A DNA stretch of 64,000 bases, taken from NCBI GenBank assembly GCA_029948255.1, contig JALIZF010001668.1:434001-498000 (forward strand), in the 5' to 3' direction. This DNA comes from Telmatactis stephensoni. Lineage: Eukaryota > Cnidaria > Anthozoa > Actiniaria > Isophelliidae. Made by a program: the position numbers and the translations under genes. Below are positions 44,890-56,005 of this stretch, one piece after another; the first letter of the stretch is position 1; each line of letters starts with the position of its first letter. Under the pieces are notes generated by a model. It did no database searches and had not been told where the DNA came from. It saw only the letters and a list, made by a program, of their open reading frames with translations.

Positions 44890-46789
44890 GGTGGCCCGTA
44901 CCTATTGATTTGTTTGTCAGACATAAATTTTAATCGCGTCCTTTTACATCAAAACCTTGTCCGATTTCTAAGAAATTTGCAGCCATTCGTCTACAAGCCT
45001 TGAAATTTGTACCGATAATGATTTTTTTGCGAATTAGATCAAATAATTTGAGATATCAGACGATTTTTAAAAGTAGCTTTTTGAGAAAAATTGGTCAAAA
45101 ATCCAAAATTCCAAGGTGAATTTTTTTCCTATTTCGTTAATCAAGTATAAAGGCATAGAGGACTACATGCAACATGTATCGCGCCAATTTAATCCTTAGA
45201 AGTTGCGATACAAAATTTGAGCTGCCTGTTACGACGCAAAATTATGTAGTCAAAACTACCGCCAAAATCTCAACAAAATTTAAAAAAAGCGAGAACCATA
45301 TCTGCTATAAGAAAGACAAATACCTATTGTCAGGCTCGTAACATGGTATATTTTCGTCTCACTGATCAAGGGTTTTTACGGAAATTTTGATTCCTGAGCC
45401 CATATTTTTAGAAATTTTTGATCCCTGATCCTTGGTGCAAAAAACTGAGCTGATCCCTGATCCTGACTCAATGTCCCTGATCCTCGATCCCACCCATTTG
45501 ATCCCAGAGCCCTGGCCTCTGATCCCTGATCCCGGCAATAATTTGGAGCTTGATCCCTGATCCCATATACCATGTTACGAGCCTGTATTGTAACTTGTGA
45601 ACAAAATAAAGCTAAACGCCAATGTTATCCTCAAGCAAACTTGGGGAGTAATTTGTGTGGCCACGAGGTTAACGATGCGAATTTGTATTACTTCGACTTC
45701 TACAAATTCTGTCGAATTGTTTCCTGAACATTTCTAGGTATGGGATAGAACAAGATGTTAACATACCCGTTGCCAAGTGTCGTTGTCTTTGCTGCACTAG
45801 GTATAATTCAGTAAGCTTCAAAAGTTAGCAACTACATCGAGTCGACGTTTGAGCTGCCAAGGAAAAACCCTCATGGTTTGTTAATTTATTCAAAACAACA
45901 CCTTACTATCTGTTGCAAAATTCCACATGGGATTTAGACTCAGAAGCAATTGTATTCATAGAACTACTGTCTTTATTCCCAAAAGTCTAGATCCCGTGCG
46001 GAATTTTGCAACAGATAGTAAGGTGTTATTTTGAATAAATTAACAAACCATGAGGGTATTACCTTGGCAGCTCAAACGTCGACTCGATGTAGTTGCTTAC
46101 TTTTGAAGCTTACTGAATTATACCTAGTGCAGCAAAGACAACGACACTTGGTAGCAGGTATGTTAACATCTTGTTCTATCCCATACTTAGAAAATTTCAC
46201 AAAACAATTCGACAGAACTTGTAGAAGTCGAAGTAATACAAACTCGCAACGTTCACCTCGTGGTCACAAAAATTACTCCCCAAGTTAGCTTGAGGATAAC
46301 ATTGGCGTTTAGCTTCTCATGTCTCCATATTGTGTTCACAAGTTACAATAGGCATTTGTCTTTCTTCTAGCAGATATGGTTCTCGCTGTTTTTGAAATGT
46401 TGTTGAGATTTTATAGCGGTAGTTTTGACTACATAACTTTGCGTCGTAACAGGCAGCGCAAATTTCGTATCGCAACTTCTAAGGATTAAATTGGCGCGAT
46501 ACATGTTGTATGTACTCCTCTTTGCCTTTATACTGGATTATCGAAATAGGAAAAAAATTCACCTTAGATTTTTGGATTTATGACCAATTTTCCTCATAAA
46601 GCTACTTTTAAAAATCGTCTGATATCTCGAATTATATGATCTAATTCGCAGAAAAATCATTATCGGTACAAATTTCAAGGCTTGTAGACAAATGGCTGCA
46701 AATTTCTCAGAAATCGGACAAGGTTTTGATCTAAAAAGACGCGATGAAAAATTTATGTCTGACAAACAAATCAATAGGTACGGGCCACC
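44890..46789. mobile_element. TTAA-flanked fold-back element 3 (1.9 kb)
   Basis: TTAA (44886-44889), then GGTGGCCCGTACCTATTGAT at the left and the exact inverse ATCAATAGGTACGGGCCACC, then TTAA (46790-46793), at the right. The arms of about 800 bp pair with few differences; for example CTTGTCCGATTTC and CAAGCAAACTTGGGGAGTAA have inverted partners. The small loop is around 45950. The left arm alone contains a 255-bp nested insertion at 45331-45585. No transposase. Confidence 0.85.
45331..45585. mobile_element. 255-bp element nested in one arm of the fold-back, 6-bp TSD
   Basis: The ends are CAGGCTCGTAACATGGTATA and its exact 20-nt inverse. TATTGT flanks both sides (45325-45330 and 45586-45591). 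The interior is a run of GATCCCTGATCC-type repeats. The opposite arm near 46345 has the uninterrupted sequence (inverse of CCTATTGTAACTTGTG), i.e. the empty site. Confidence 0.9.
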
Positions 46790-46957
46790 TTAAATAGCTG
46801 CTTGAAACTAATTTATGCTTGATTACTGTTTCGATTTGTCACGTCCTCGAAAACCGGAGGTAATCTTTAACAATTATTTTTCCATTTTTATTTTTTTAAA
46901 CTTTAAAATAATTAAAATTATATTTTTCTCAGAATCCAGGGGATGTGGATATAATAA

Positions 46958-47056
46958 AACAATTATTCCACTTAATCTCGTTGTCCATGGCTAATAGCCC
47001 TGCGCGCCTCGTCGGCTATGAGCTCACGTACGACTCGATTTCGTGGAATAATTGTT
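46958..47056. mobile_element. Short MITE with AACAATTATTCCAC ends
   Basis: AACAATTATTCCAC at the left and its exact inverse GTGGAATAATTGTT at the right. The interior contains GCCCTGCGCGCCTCGTCGGC. About 99 bp, non-coding. Confidence 0.6.
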
Positions 47057-48479
47057 AAATACTATATACCTGCTGTATATTCCAATCGTCCGTTTGTTTA
47101 CTAAATTAGAAGTGACTACTAAATTAGAAGTGACTCGACCAATTGTGTTTCGAACGCTTTTATGTCGGGCGCGAAAATTACAGTAAATAGCCAGTATTTC
47201 AACTCTGTATCTCATTTTTACTAGCTCTTCGGTTTTCTTTCCATCCCATAAGGCTGTAGCCACATGCGCTTAACAAGCGCCTATTTTTAATGTAGCTTCT
47301 CATTCAAATTTTGATCGAACTTGTGAAATTTTGTTATGCTTTTCTGGATTTATCTTCTCCTTCACCATACCAAAGTATTTGTCAATAAAAAACAATCAAT
47401 GAAAAAAGAAAAAAAAAACTGTCAGTCACAACCTTGACATCTTTTACCAGAAAGACACATCCCAAGATATATATAATCTTCGACGGACTCGAGTCTTTGT
47501 CCCCCCAAGAGCAAAGACTTGTAGATTCATGAACACCTTCATACCGTCTTCAGTGAACTATATTTCCCAATAGTCTCAGAGATATAATACCTTTTTTATA
47601 ACGCATATCTAGATCACATAGATTAAATCCAATTTTGTAATTCACGTTTTCAATATCATTCAATTTTATATATTTATCAATTTTATATAGATATATTATT
47701 TTGTATATACACGCAATTCAGCCCTTAAGCTGCGAGTTGTATTTTTCAATAAACACACATATCTATCCATCTATCTGGGGTTTTTTTTGTTTTTGTCGTA
47801 GGATCTTGAATAGTTTTTGTGAAGCTTACAACTTCAGATTTTCTACCAGAGAGCTTAATTACAAGTCTTGCTAAAGTTCAATGTGTTATCATAGTGATCA
47901 TTATTGAGTTTGTTTGTTTGTTTTTATCTATTTACATTTCTCTAGAAGTACATAGAATTTATTCTGGCTGCTTTTAGACGTTTACACCAACCAAACACTA
48001 CTGCTTCTTTATATCAGTTCCAAGGTGTTTTCCCAAAGCATTTATTCAAAATTTCTCAGTGACTCTGTCGAATTCTAGCTGTTCGAAAAAATCACCTGAG
48101 GTTAAATTCTTACATCAAAACAACTTATTGTCATGGCATTGGTTACTTGAATGTAGGGTTTTCAAGGTTTGTCATTGAGTTTTTGTGAGCTTTTTCCGAC
48201 TAAAGCAATGAAAAAACTAAAACATTTTTTCGAGAAAAGAGAAAATCTGACGTGAGCGTGCGTCCATCGTGAAATGGTTCACCGTAAATTAGCCAATCAG
48301 AGTGCGCGCTTTGTTGTAGCTTTTTTTATGATGCGGTCTTGAGGCAATGCGAAAGCTCGCGCGCTCTCGAACAATAAGATTCACTCTAAAAAAAGCATCA
48401 AACGGGGCGCGCATATGATTCTCCAAAGACATAATACGCGCGATTCCTTCTCTTACCTCATCTTCTTTTTGTCATAAGC
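47057..48479. other. No gene seen
   Basis: AT-rich, with homopolymer and TATA tracts near 47680. GATTGGCTA-like words occur near 48290. No supported ORF. Confidence 0.5.
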
Positions 48480-49387
48480 TATTGGCTCTCAGAAAATGTT
48501 TGTAAAGGCACCAAAAGCATTGTTTGTGGTTCATTTTCATTTAAATTAAGAGGAGGTCGAAGGGCTTGTCGTAATGTGAAGCCCACTACGCACCGGCATA
48601 GTTTTGGTGACAAAACCTTGAAAATGACGATTTTTCTCTCTGTTCCCATGCAGCACTTTTTCCTAATTGAAAAGAATCTTTATTTATTCGTAGAAAGGGC
48701 TTTAGTAGTTTGTGGCTTACGACAATGTCCTTGTTTTTGGGGTTTCTTGTTTTGCTTTTAAATCCTCAGCAAGAAACATTTTGTCCTCTTCAGCCGAGTA
48801 GTAAAAGAGAAAGACTTTTTCTGTAGTTCTAGGCCAAGTTATCGGTTCACGTTTGATTGATAACTTTCTCCAACGCAGAGAGCACATAGTTCTTATCGCC
48901 TTTTGTTCTGGGCGGGCAACAAACTGGCTGAGAAACACACTGAGCTCTTCTCTCCAAAATGCTCGAACTGAACTATATTATATTCAAGTCGTGTGTCGCC
49001 AGTCGTTATTTTTTGTGTTTTAATTCGTTTTGTTTTTTTCGCAATCAGTTTGTCTACATCCTCGAGTTGAAATGCTGAAAAATCGTCTGTGTTGTGTTTC
49101 TTCATTCATTATTTCTCACCAAGGAAAATCTTTCTCGGAAGAATTAGACGCCTTGAGCCGGTAACGAAGAAATTAAAACAAACTCAGAAAATTACAAAGC
49201 TACCAAAAGACTGTGAAAATACGAGATTTTCGCAATGATATATAAGTATTTCATCGATAATTATAAATAAAGGTAACTACGATGTTTTGGTCAATCTTCA
49301 TTTTACTAGAAGTCCCAGTGATCAATGTAAATTATTATAAACAGTTTGGCTTATTTGTCACAAGTTAACTATTTTTTTCAGCTGTCC

Positions 49388-49533
49388 TATAAAAAACCGC
49401 CACTAACATCAGTTAACACCTCCGTCCAACCAACGACAAATGTAGAATGAGATGGATTCTGGTAATTCTATCTCTGTTTTTTCCTGTTATTCATAAGTGC
49501 TTTTTGACATTTAACATTCGAAGAGGAAATTGA
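49388..49533 (+). promoter_or_regulatory. TATA box plus short signal-peptide-like ORF, duplicate 1
   Basis: TATAAAA at 49388-49394 is followed 52 nt later by ATG (49447) of a 28-codon ORF, MRWILVILSLFFPVIHKC.., a hydrophobic leader ending in an alanine-poor cleavage region. The same TATA-to-ATG layout is kept at 60630-60771. This suggests a core promoter with a first coding exon of a secreted protein. The donor joining it to the next exon was not resolved. Confidence 0.4.
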
Positions 49534-49591
49534 TTTTGTTTTATTATATTGGTTTAAAAAATACGCATTGAAAACGAGTTTTTAATTTTAG

Positions 49592-49878
49592 TCGATTTCG
49601 GACCTTGCAATATTGAAAAACGTAATTCCATCTGGAACTGATCTCGATATTTTTCTGATGAGTTATCGTTATTTGTATAAACCGTGTTTCCACAATTCGG
49701 CATTTAGGGTGTCAACTCAGGAAACATGCAGGTTATATAAAAAAGTTCATTTATTTTATTTCGAAAGCGCAGGGAATGTTTGCAGCCCTCCATCAGGATG
49801 ATGTAAATGAGATATGGTATATTTGGAAATCTGATTGTAAACAAACGTGCTCCAACTGGACAAAGAAAAGTACTCTGG
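49592..49878 (+). pseudogene. Two phase-1 exons of a putative secreted protein, duplicate 1 (broken)
   Basis: Exon 49592-49731 (acceptor TTTTAATTTTAG, donor CAG|GTTATA) and exon 49786-49878 (acceptor TTTGCAG, donor CTGG|GTAAAT) correspond to the intact exons at 60832 and 61015. The first carries two 4-nt insertions relative to its partner and a stop after RNSIWN, so the frame is broken. The second stays open and encodes QDDVNEIWYIWKSDCKQTC. Confidence 0.5.
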
Positions 49879-50109
49879 GTAAATATTCAGCTAGCCGCTG
49901 TCATAGGATCCGGAGGCGCTAATCTGGCGCTCGCACTAATTCGGCATGTTTTGAATTTAAAAACATTCAAATTTTCTCTCTCGGTCATCTGGGAACATAT
50001 TCCCTTTGAAATAGAAAAGCTAAGCTACTTACAGTTCAAAAAACACAAAGGTTATAGATATATTTAATTCCCTTTTTTTCCTTTTTATCTTCTTCTGTTA
50101 TTCTTTAGT

Positions 50110-50200
50110 ATATTTAACAATTATTCTCTGAGCTGGAGGTGAATAGCAAAACCGCTATTCACCGACAGTGAAGAGAATATAATTGTTTTAGTATATACCA
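50110..50200. mobile_element. Short hairpin MITE, AACAATTATTCTC ends
   Basis: AACAATTATTCTCTG..GGTGAATAGC pairs with GCTATTCACC..GAGAATATAATTGTT. It resembles the ends at 46958-47056 in its AACAATTATTC start. Confidence 0.6.
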
Positions 50201-50704
50201 ACTCCACAACCCAACACTTTAGGATTCATAAAACTACATATCATTTTTAGAAATGTCAACTTAGTTTTGAAATGACTAGCCGACAATGGTGCGTTTACTC
50301 GTGCCCGGATAGAATTGAGCCTGGCGTGGTATACAGTGCATCATCCAACATAACCGACCTTCATCCAATTACATCATTAGATGTTGCACACCTCTGAGGA
50401 AAGGGACGTCTGTGAAATTTAATTTTTTAGATGCGCTTCTGAGTTTCTGAAAGTCATATCATTTCCCCATTGTTCGAAGACCGCAGAAAATGAGTTTGGG
50501 ATACCTGTGGTCTTACATTACCTAGATGCAAATATTGCATTCACTCGGGCTATGGAAGAGGCACCCGTTATTGCTGTTTATACACAGGCGAGCTGTCCGT
50601 GGCAACCAGCAGCTCTTTTACTTTGATTTGAACCACTTGTGTTCATTTACAACATAAACAGGTTGTCAATTTAATTCATTTTTGTTACGGAATATAAATG
50701 TTTT
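50200..50704. other. No gene seen
   Basis: Mixed AT-rich sequence without a supported ORF or element ends. Confidence 0.4.
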
Positions 50705-51145
50705 AACAGCTCCCTGGAATTTCTTCGTGTAATCTCTTTTTGAAAATTACATGTTCGTGACTGACCCAATTGTTCTTGCACAAGCAGCAAGCAGCCCCAG
50801 AACACATTGAACTATAGACACAAAATGTTGCATTCACTCAGACTAACCAGCAAATGAGCTTCTTTGCTGGTAGCCCAAGTGAAAGCACTCAAACCAAGGC
50901 AGAAAACCAACCAACCACGATTTAATTAGGTTTCTCATTAAGTGATTTATTGCACCAAACTTTATTTTATACATCTTTTTCATTAAAGACATGATATCAT
51001 GACCTGGCTAATAAATAAGATACCCCTTGCTGAATATTAGTTGTGTAGTTGTCTTGTGTAAATATTAATTTGTATAGTACAGTTGGGATTTGATGAGCAC
51101 AACAAACATTGATAAAAAAGACAAATGTGGCTATAGCTTAGATTG
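50705..51145 (-). repeat. Right arm of a 7-kb inverted repeat
   Basis: Inverted counterpart of 44078-44885. The similarity stops after GTGGCTATAGCTTAGA at 51145, exactly where reverse-transcriptase homology begins. Confidence 0.8.
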
Positions 51146-52425
51146 TCAGTTTGGCTTCACAAAAGGTAAATCCTGTGTTTCTCAGTTATTGTCTTTCATG
51201 AAGTCGGTTCACTACTTGATAGAAATACTAACAGAAATAGATATTCTATATTTAGATTTCTCTAAGGCGTTTGATTCCATAAATCATTCAAAGTTACTAG
51301 TTAAACTGAAGTTATACGGAATATCAGGCCCACTTTGGGAGTGGTTTAAAGAATACCTTTGTAATCGTAAACAATGTGTAGATATTAATTGATGGTACAA
51401 AATCTAGTTACACGCCAGTTATTTCAGGAGTCCCTCAGGGTAGTATATTAGGGCCGTTTCTTTTTGCTCTGTATGTAAATGATCTTCCGGATGTCACATC
51501 GGCGGGTACGTGTACGGTACTTTTCGTGGATGACACCAAATGCTACCGTGCACAGAGGTTCCAACAAGACCATCTCGCACTTCAATATGATTTGAATGGT
51601 CTTGTTTCTTGGAGTCATGATTGGGACCTAAACTTTAACCCTGCTAAATGTGACGTCTTGAAGATCTCCAGAAAGCGAAATCCGCCTTTTCGTAATTATA
51701 CTATTGAGTTTGACATCCTCAACGAAGCTTCAACGAGGCCAACTCGCAAAGGGACCCAGGAGTTATCATATCAAATGATTTGACATGGCATAACCATGTC
51801 ATCTCTGCTCTGTTATTGCCAAGGCCAACAAGGTCTTAGGATTTCTTAGGCGAAATACGCCTACCTCTGTAGGAGTTGATCTGCGTCGTGTTCTGTATCT
51901 GTCCCCAGTACGCTCTGTTTTGTGCTACAGGAGTCAGGTTTGGGCTCCTCAGTCCAGCACTCGGGATTTGCTTTTGATTGAACGTATACAGCGCCGTGCG
52001 ACTAAGTACATCCTTACACCCGGTAAGGCTGGTACTGTAGATCTATCCTACAGAGATAGGCTAATTAAACTAGACATGGTCCCAATTTGTTATTGGTTTG
52101 AATACTTAGATCTCGTATTGTTTTACAAATGTCGTCTCAAACTCTTTAGTCTTGATGTCTCTAAATATTTCACTTCTTACGGAAATGCTTGTAGATCAAC
52201 AAGGAACGCAGTAGCTCATATCAATTACATACCAAATTGTTTGCTGTCGATAGGAAATGTTTTTGCATTTTTCTGTTCTTTTTAATCTATATTGTAGTTG
52301 TATTGTCTATGTGTACATTGTATTTTGTATGCATGGGGCTTTGCTTGTATGGACTCCGAGTCTTTTCATTGCTCTGCTGAGGCTATTATTATCAATAATA
52401 AATAAATAAATAATAAAATATAATA
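51146..52425 (+). mobile_element. 5'-truncated non-LTR retrotransposon fragment
   Basis: RT homology starts at CQFGFTKGKSCVSQLL. It then shows LYLDFSKAFDSINH (motif A), SGVPQGSILGPFLFALYVND (motif B, across a frame change near 51390) and LFVDDTKCY (motif C, FVDD form). Later WHNHVIS and LLLIERIQRRATKYIL follow in other frames. At least three frame changes. The 3' end is an AATAAATAAATAAATAATAAA tail at 52394-52425. The copy is dead and is distinct from the other RT copies in the window. Confidence 0.8.
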
Positions 52426-52689
52426 ATATCAAAATGAAAAAAAGGGCATAAATATTATGTTCTCCAGAATTCTGCAGAGTACTAAAGTACAACAAAATAC
52501 TTGATGTGGGCTTCCTGTGATTAATATCAAAATATTTCAAAATTAAACATGAACGCTCTTGACTGCAAAAGTAATATAAGCTTAATTCCAGAACAGATAA
52601 GGTTTTAATTTAAATCCTTTATATTACAAATTTTTTTTGACTCGAGTAGGAGGAAAACATAGCCTTGTTGACCATCGTGGATACATTTG
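52426..52689. other. Spacer before GPCR unit 4
   Basis: AT-rich; no gene seen. Confidence 0.4.
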
Positions 52690-53270
52690 GCAAACATAAT
52701 ATTTGCAAGGCGTCTTATTTAGTTACTCAAATGCATTCATATCCGGATCGATATCGTGATTTAACGTAAGACAGTTCTTATTCAATTTAATAGAGAGGGT
52801 TAAATGACAATGCAGCTAATCTATATCTTGGTCAAAATTAATTCGACCATCACTTAAGTTCATAAAGGAAAGAGCTAAATTAAAGCTCTCATCCTCTAGT
52901 TGACAAAAGGGTAGAATGTTCTGTACACAAGTCATGATAATTATTTACATTATGTCTTATCTTATGGATTGTTCTTTGTGAAATCCAAAGCTTTACCAGC
53001 GTTCACTGCAGACAGTGGTATTCCACGTCCATTTCCACGTCCTCTCAGAAGTCGTCTAGATTGTCTACGAGCTCCCCAGCAGAAAACCGTTTTGGTGGAT
53101 AAAGTTACGTTGTTTAGGTCGTCCCCAAGATTTTCTCAATTTCTGTTTGGATAAGTCACCAGTTCATCATAGTGCAGAAAGGCAATATTACCGTTTCTTC
53201 TCTCTTCATAAATCTTTGGGAGCAGTCCCTTTCTTTTACCAAGGACTTTCTCTCAGAAGTCAGTCTTCCC

Positions 53271-53519
53271 TTACAAATGTGTTTGTGCCTTTGAGACATT
53301 TCTTCTAGTCAGGATTGCTTCTTTTAATTTCTGATTCTGAAACCTTGCTACAATGGACCTGGGTCTGGACACATTTCTCGAGCCAACTCGATGTGCTCTT
53401 TCAATGGTAAAGTCATCGGTAAGGATATTGAACTTCGATGACATTAGATCCTTTATTTTCTTTTTTGTAGCTGTACTGTAGCTATACTTGCCTCCGAAAT
53501 GTGCTCTTTTTACCGACAT
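53271..53519 (-). pseudogene. ORF1p relic of a non-LTR element, unit 4
   Basis: Open for 82 codons: KKKIKDLMSSKFNIL, FTIERAHRVGSRNVSRPRS, VARFQNQKLKEAIL. An extra DDF relative to units 2 and 3. The start codon at 53519 lies right at the LTR insertion point. Confidence 0.7.
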
Positions 53520-53520
53520 G

Positions 53521-54130
53521 TGTTACGCGACACTTTTCTGAACATTTATACATTTTCAGTGATTTTGTAGTTTACTAGATATTTTGACAAGGGACGTTCG
53601 TGACGTAGATTTTTAATAACCGTTTGTTATGGCTAGTTGTTGGACCTAGCATGGGCAGATCCAATTGCATCATATATTCTGTCTTAGTCTTAGATTTGTA
53701 GAGTCACGAATGATCTCAAGTTTTTGTAGAATCGATATAGTTGAACATCAATTAGATTGACGTGAGCTGGTGGAGCTCATAAGTCAAACTGGACTCGAAG
53801 ACAGGAGTTGCACTGTGGATTCTGTTTATCAGTTCGGGTGATCTTCCCACGGTAGTTGAAGTGTTGCCACAGATTTATCGCAAGTAGATCATAAAGTGAT
53901 CTCAGGCACAAGAGTCCTGTTTGGGTTATGGCTCTACCCGCACTGCTAGAAATACTTGTAAAATAAGTTTTGTAGTTTAGTTGTGGACGTCAGTCGCTGT
54001 AGCAAGAGTGAGCTAAAATTATAATACTATATATCAAAAGAAACAAAGAGAAACAAAGACTTAAATTCCTAACTCAAAAGGTATAGTTTGATGTTGTTAT
54101 CAAAGTGATCCCGGACTAGTTCCCTAACAC
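53521..54130. mobile_element. Solo LTR, 610 bp, CATG target duplication
   Basis: Starts TGTTACGCG and ends CCCTAACA, so TGTTA/TAACA form the short inverted ends typical of LTRs. CATG flanks it at 53517-53520 and 54131-54134. Units 1, 2 and 3 have the uninterrupted GACATGGTTTTC (CATG at 32981, 36404 and 40831). No internal retroelement genes, so this is a recombination product. A 4-5-bp duplication suits Ty3/Gypsy- or BEL-type elements. Confidence 0.88.
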
Positions 54131-54268
54131 ATGGTTTTTCACTGTCTGTGCAGACCTCCGAAAACTTCTGGCTACGCCAGTGTACTTGTTGTTGGTTTCT
54201 ATAAGGGATGATTAAACATGGTTTACTTCACGGTGGCTATTGACTAACTCTAAGTCTTATTCCTTCCA

Positions 54269-55617
54269 TCAGCCCAGGGGAGAATTTTCAATTCTTTGAA
54301 AACGAGTTAACATCACTGGCTGTAATTCAATACCAGGTAATGAGGTGTCGTCAGCTGATCGAACTTGATTGAAGCGACCATTTCTTGGATGTTCAGGATT
54401 TCTGCCTTGTACAGCACGAGCTCTTAGATCATCTTTCCCACAAGGTTTTTTGATGAATTGACCAATAGCGTGGCGAAATCTTGTAGATCTACACATATAG
54501 ATGAATGGATTGCAAGCACTGGAAATAAGCAGGAAGTAATTTACAAGCCCTCTAAGCCATTTTGAGTTTGCCATTTCCCGCAGATCCCCTGCGAATACGG
54601 AAAACAGAATGGCTGGTAGATAGGAAATGACATATACTGCAATTGTCAGACCGATGGTAAACGCTGCCCTGGCTTCCATTCTCGTACGTGCCTCTCTTAA
54701 ACGAATTCCTTGAAGGTTTTGGCGAGTTTTGCGTCGTCTTTCAAAGCTCTACATACAAAGTAGTTGAACACATAAATAAGGGTTTAATTTTATAAATATT
54801 TCAAGGATTATTAGAGGCATGATAGAAATCGGTTATTCCGTCTTTTCCTACTCCGAGAAAGAAAGAAGAAGGAAAGAAAAAGAGAAAGAAAGAATGGATG
54901 GATGAATGAATGAATGAATGAATGACAGACAGAAAAAAAGATATTTAACAAGTATCGCACCTTCATTTGTTTTTTGAAGCTGACACACGTCAATATTGAT
55001 ATGATCACAAAAGCGATGCCAAGGATGAGAAATACAGAGAGCGCTGCAGTCTTCCCGACTTTATCAAAATACTGTATTCTGTACTGGAAAGTTGGGATAT
55101 CTCCAAGATTGATCTTGAAAATTGCGCGCGACCATGGCACAGTTATTGCAATTCCAAGCACCCATACTACAGCTATAACGGCAGCAATCATCTTGTTTTT
55201 CTTCAACGCGTTGTATTTGAGGCCTAAGGACACAGCGAGGAAGCGGTCACCACTCATGGCTAACATACCCAATAGCCTCAAGTTGTTGAGAAGTACATAG
55301 CAAGTGCTAATCGATGCAGAGAAAATCCTCCCTCGCATAATTTCATGCTTGCCACTCAGTAAGACAGGTACGTTTATAAGGATATTGATGATATCTACCA
55401 CAGCAAGATTGGCCAGGAACATGTTGGAAATGGTTCGTAAGGATTTAAAACGTCTGATTAGAATGATGACGGTAGCATTTCCAATTACAGTAACAAGAAA
55501 GAGCACAGCGTAAAGAACTATGAAGACAGATATTGTTGCTGTGGACGGCAATTGGTGATGAAACGTATCATTCCTGCCAGAGGATGTGTCCATCCAAGAG
55601 TAGTTCTTTAAACTCAT
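54269..55617 (-). CDS. Class A GPCR, copy 4, two exons (mosaic)
   Basis: Exon 1 is 55617-54961 (219 codons), exon 2 is 54748-54269 (160 codons with stop), phase 0, 378 residues. Motifs: [24 protein letters not shown] (DRF, closest to the usual DRY in this family), [21 protein letters not shown]2 lacks cysteine as in the other copies. The N-terminal third and exon 2 resemble copy 3. From FLAVSL to the exon 1 donor the protein is identical to copy 1, suggesting gene conversion. The frame is intact. The ligand is unknown. Confidence 0.9.
54855..54935 (-). repeat. GAAA/GAAT repeat in the GPCR copy 4 intron
   Basis: A short GGAAAGAAAAAG tract then (TGAA)n. This is the shortest of the four intron arrays. 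Confidence 0.85.
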
Positions 55618-55932
55618 CGCTCAAGATATCCTGAGTCGTGACGTCCTGATGTGCAGTGGAGAAGCCCTTCTCAAAAGAGATGTTCATAGGAAGATAGTCT
55701 ACAGTAGATTTAAGTCCGATCTCAAATTGTTCGCTTATATTTCAAATTTGGACAGGAAACATTGACATAAAATGCAGATATTTTTCAGCTATTGTCAACA
55801 GTTTTTACACTTTTAGGCTATTATCCGCCTCATTAAAGTCATTAAAGACACCTACGCGATATCTTTCTAGAGCGTTTGGACAATTCAAAATGAAAAATTT
55901 TTCATTTTGAAACAATATTTTTTGAGTCTCCC

Positions 55933-56005
55933 TGTAGCTCAGCTGTGGTAGAGCATCCGGCCGGTATTCGGAAGGTGTTCGATTCCTGTCGGGTGAACTC
56001 GGAAT
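55933..56005 (+). ncRNA. tRNA-Thr(GGT)-like sequence, unit 4
   Basis: Nearly identical to the unit 3 copy, with the same C33 and unpaired T stem. Confidence 0.6.

Larger units (their letters stand above)
48480..50070 (+). repeat. Segmental duplicate of 57225-61150 (without the later insertions)
   Basis: The two regions align in the same orientation from TTGTAAAAGC-CAAAAGCATTG-like sequence through TTTCTGTAGTTCTAGGCCAAG and GAATTAGACGCCTTGAGCCG to the CTCTGGGTAAATATTCAGCT splice donor. This copy lacks the three elements found in the other at 57509, 57858 and 58306. Confidence 0.85.

Noticed and set aside
44886..44900. The paralogous arm at 50700 as a true empty site for the 1.9-kb TTAA element
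   Set aside because: The arms match up to GCTGTTAA, but sequence after TTAA differs from the right flank of the element (AATAGCTGC against AACATTTAT), so only one side is supported.
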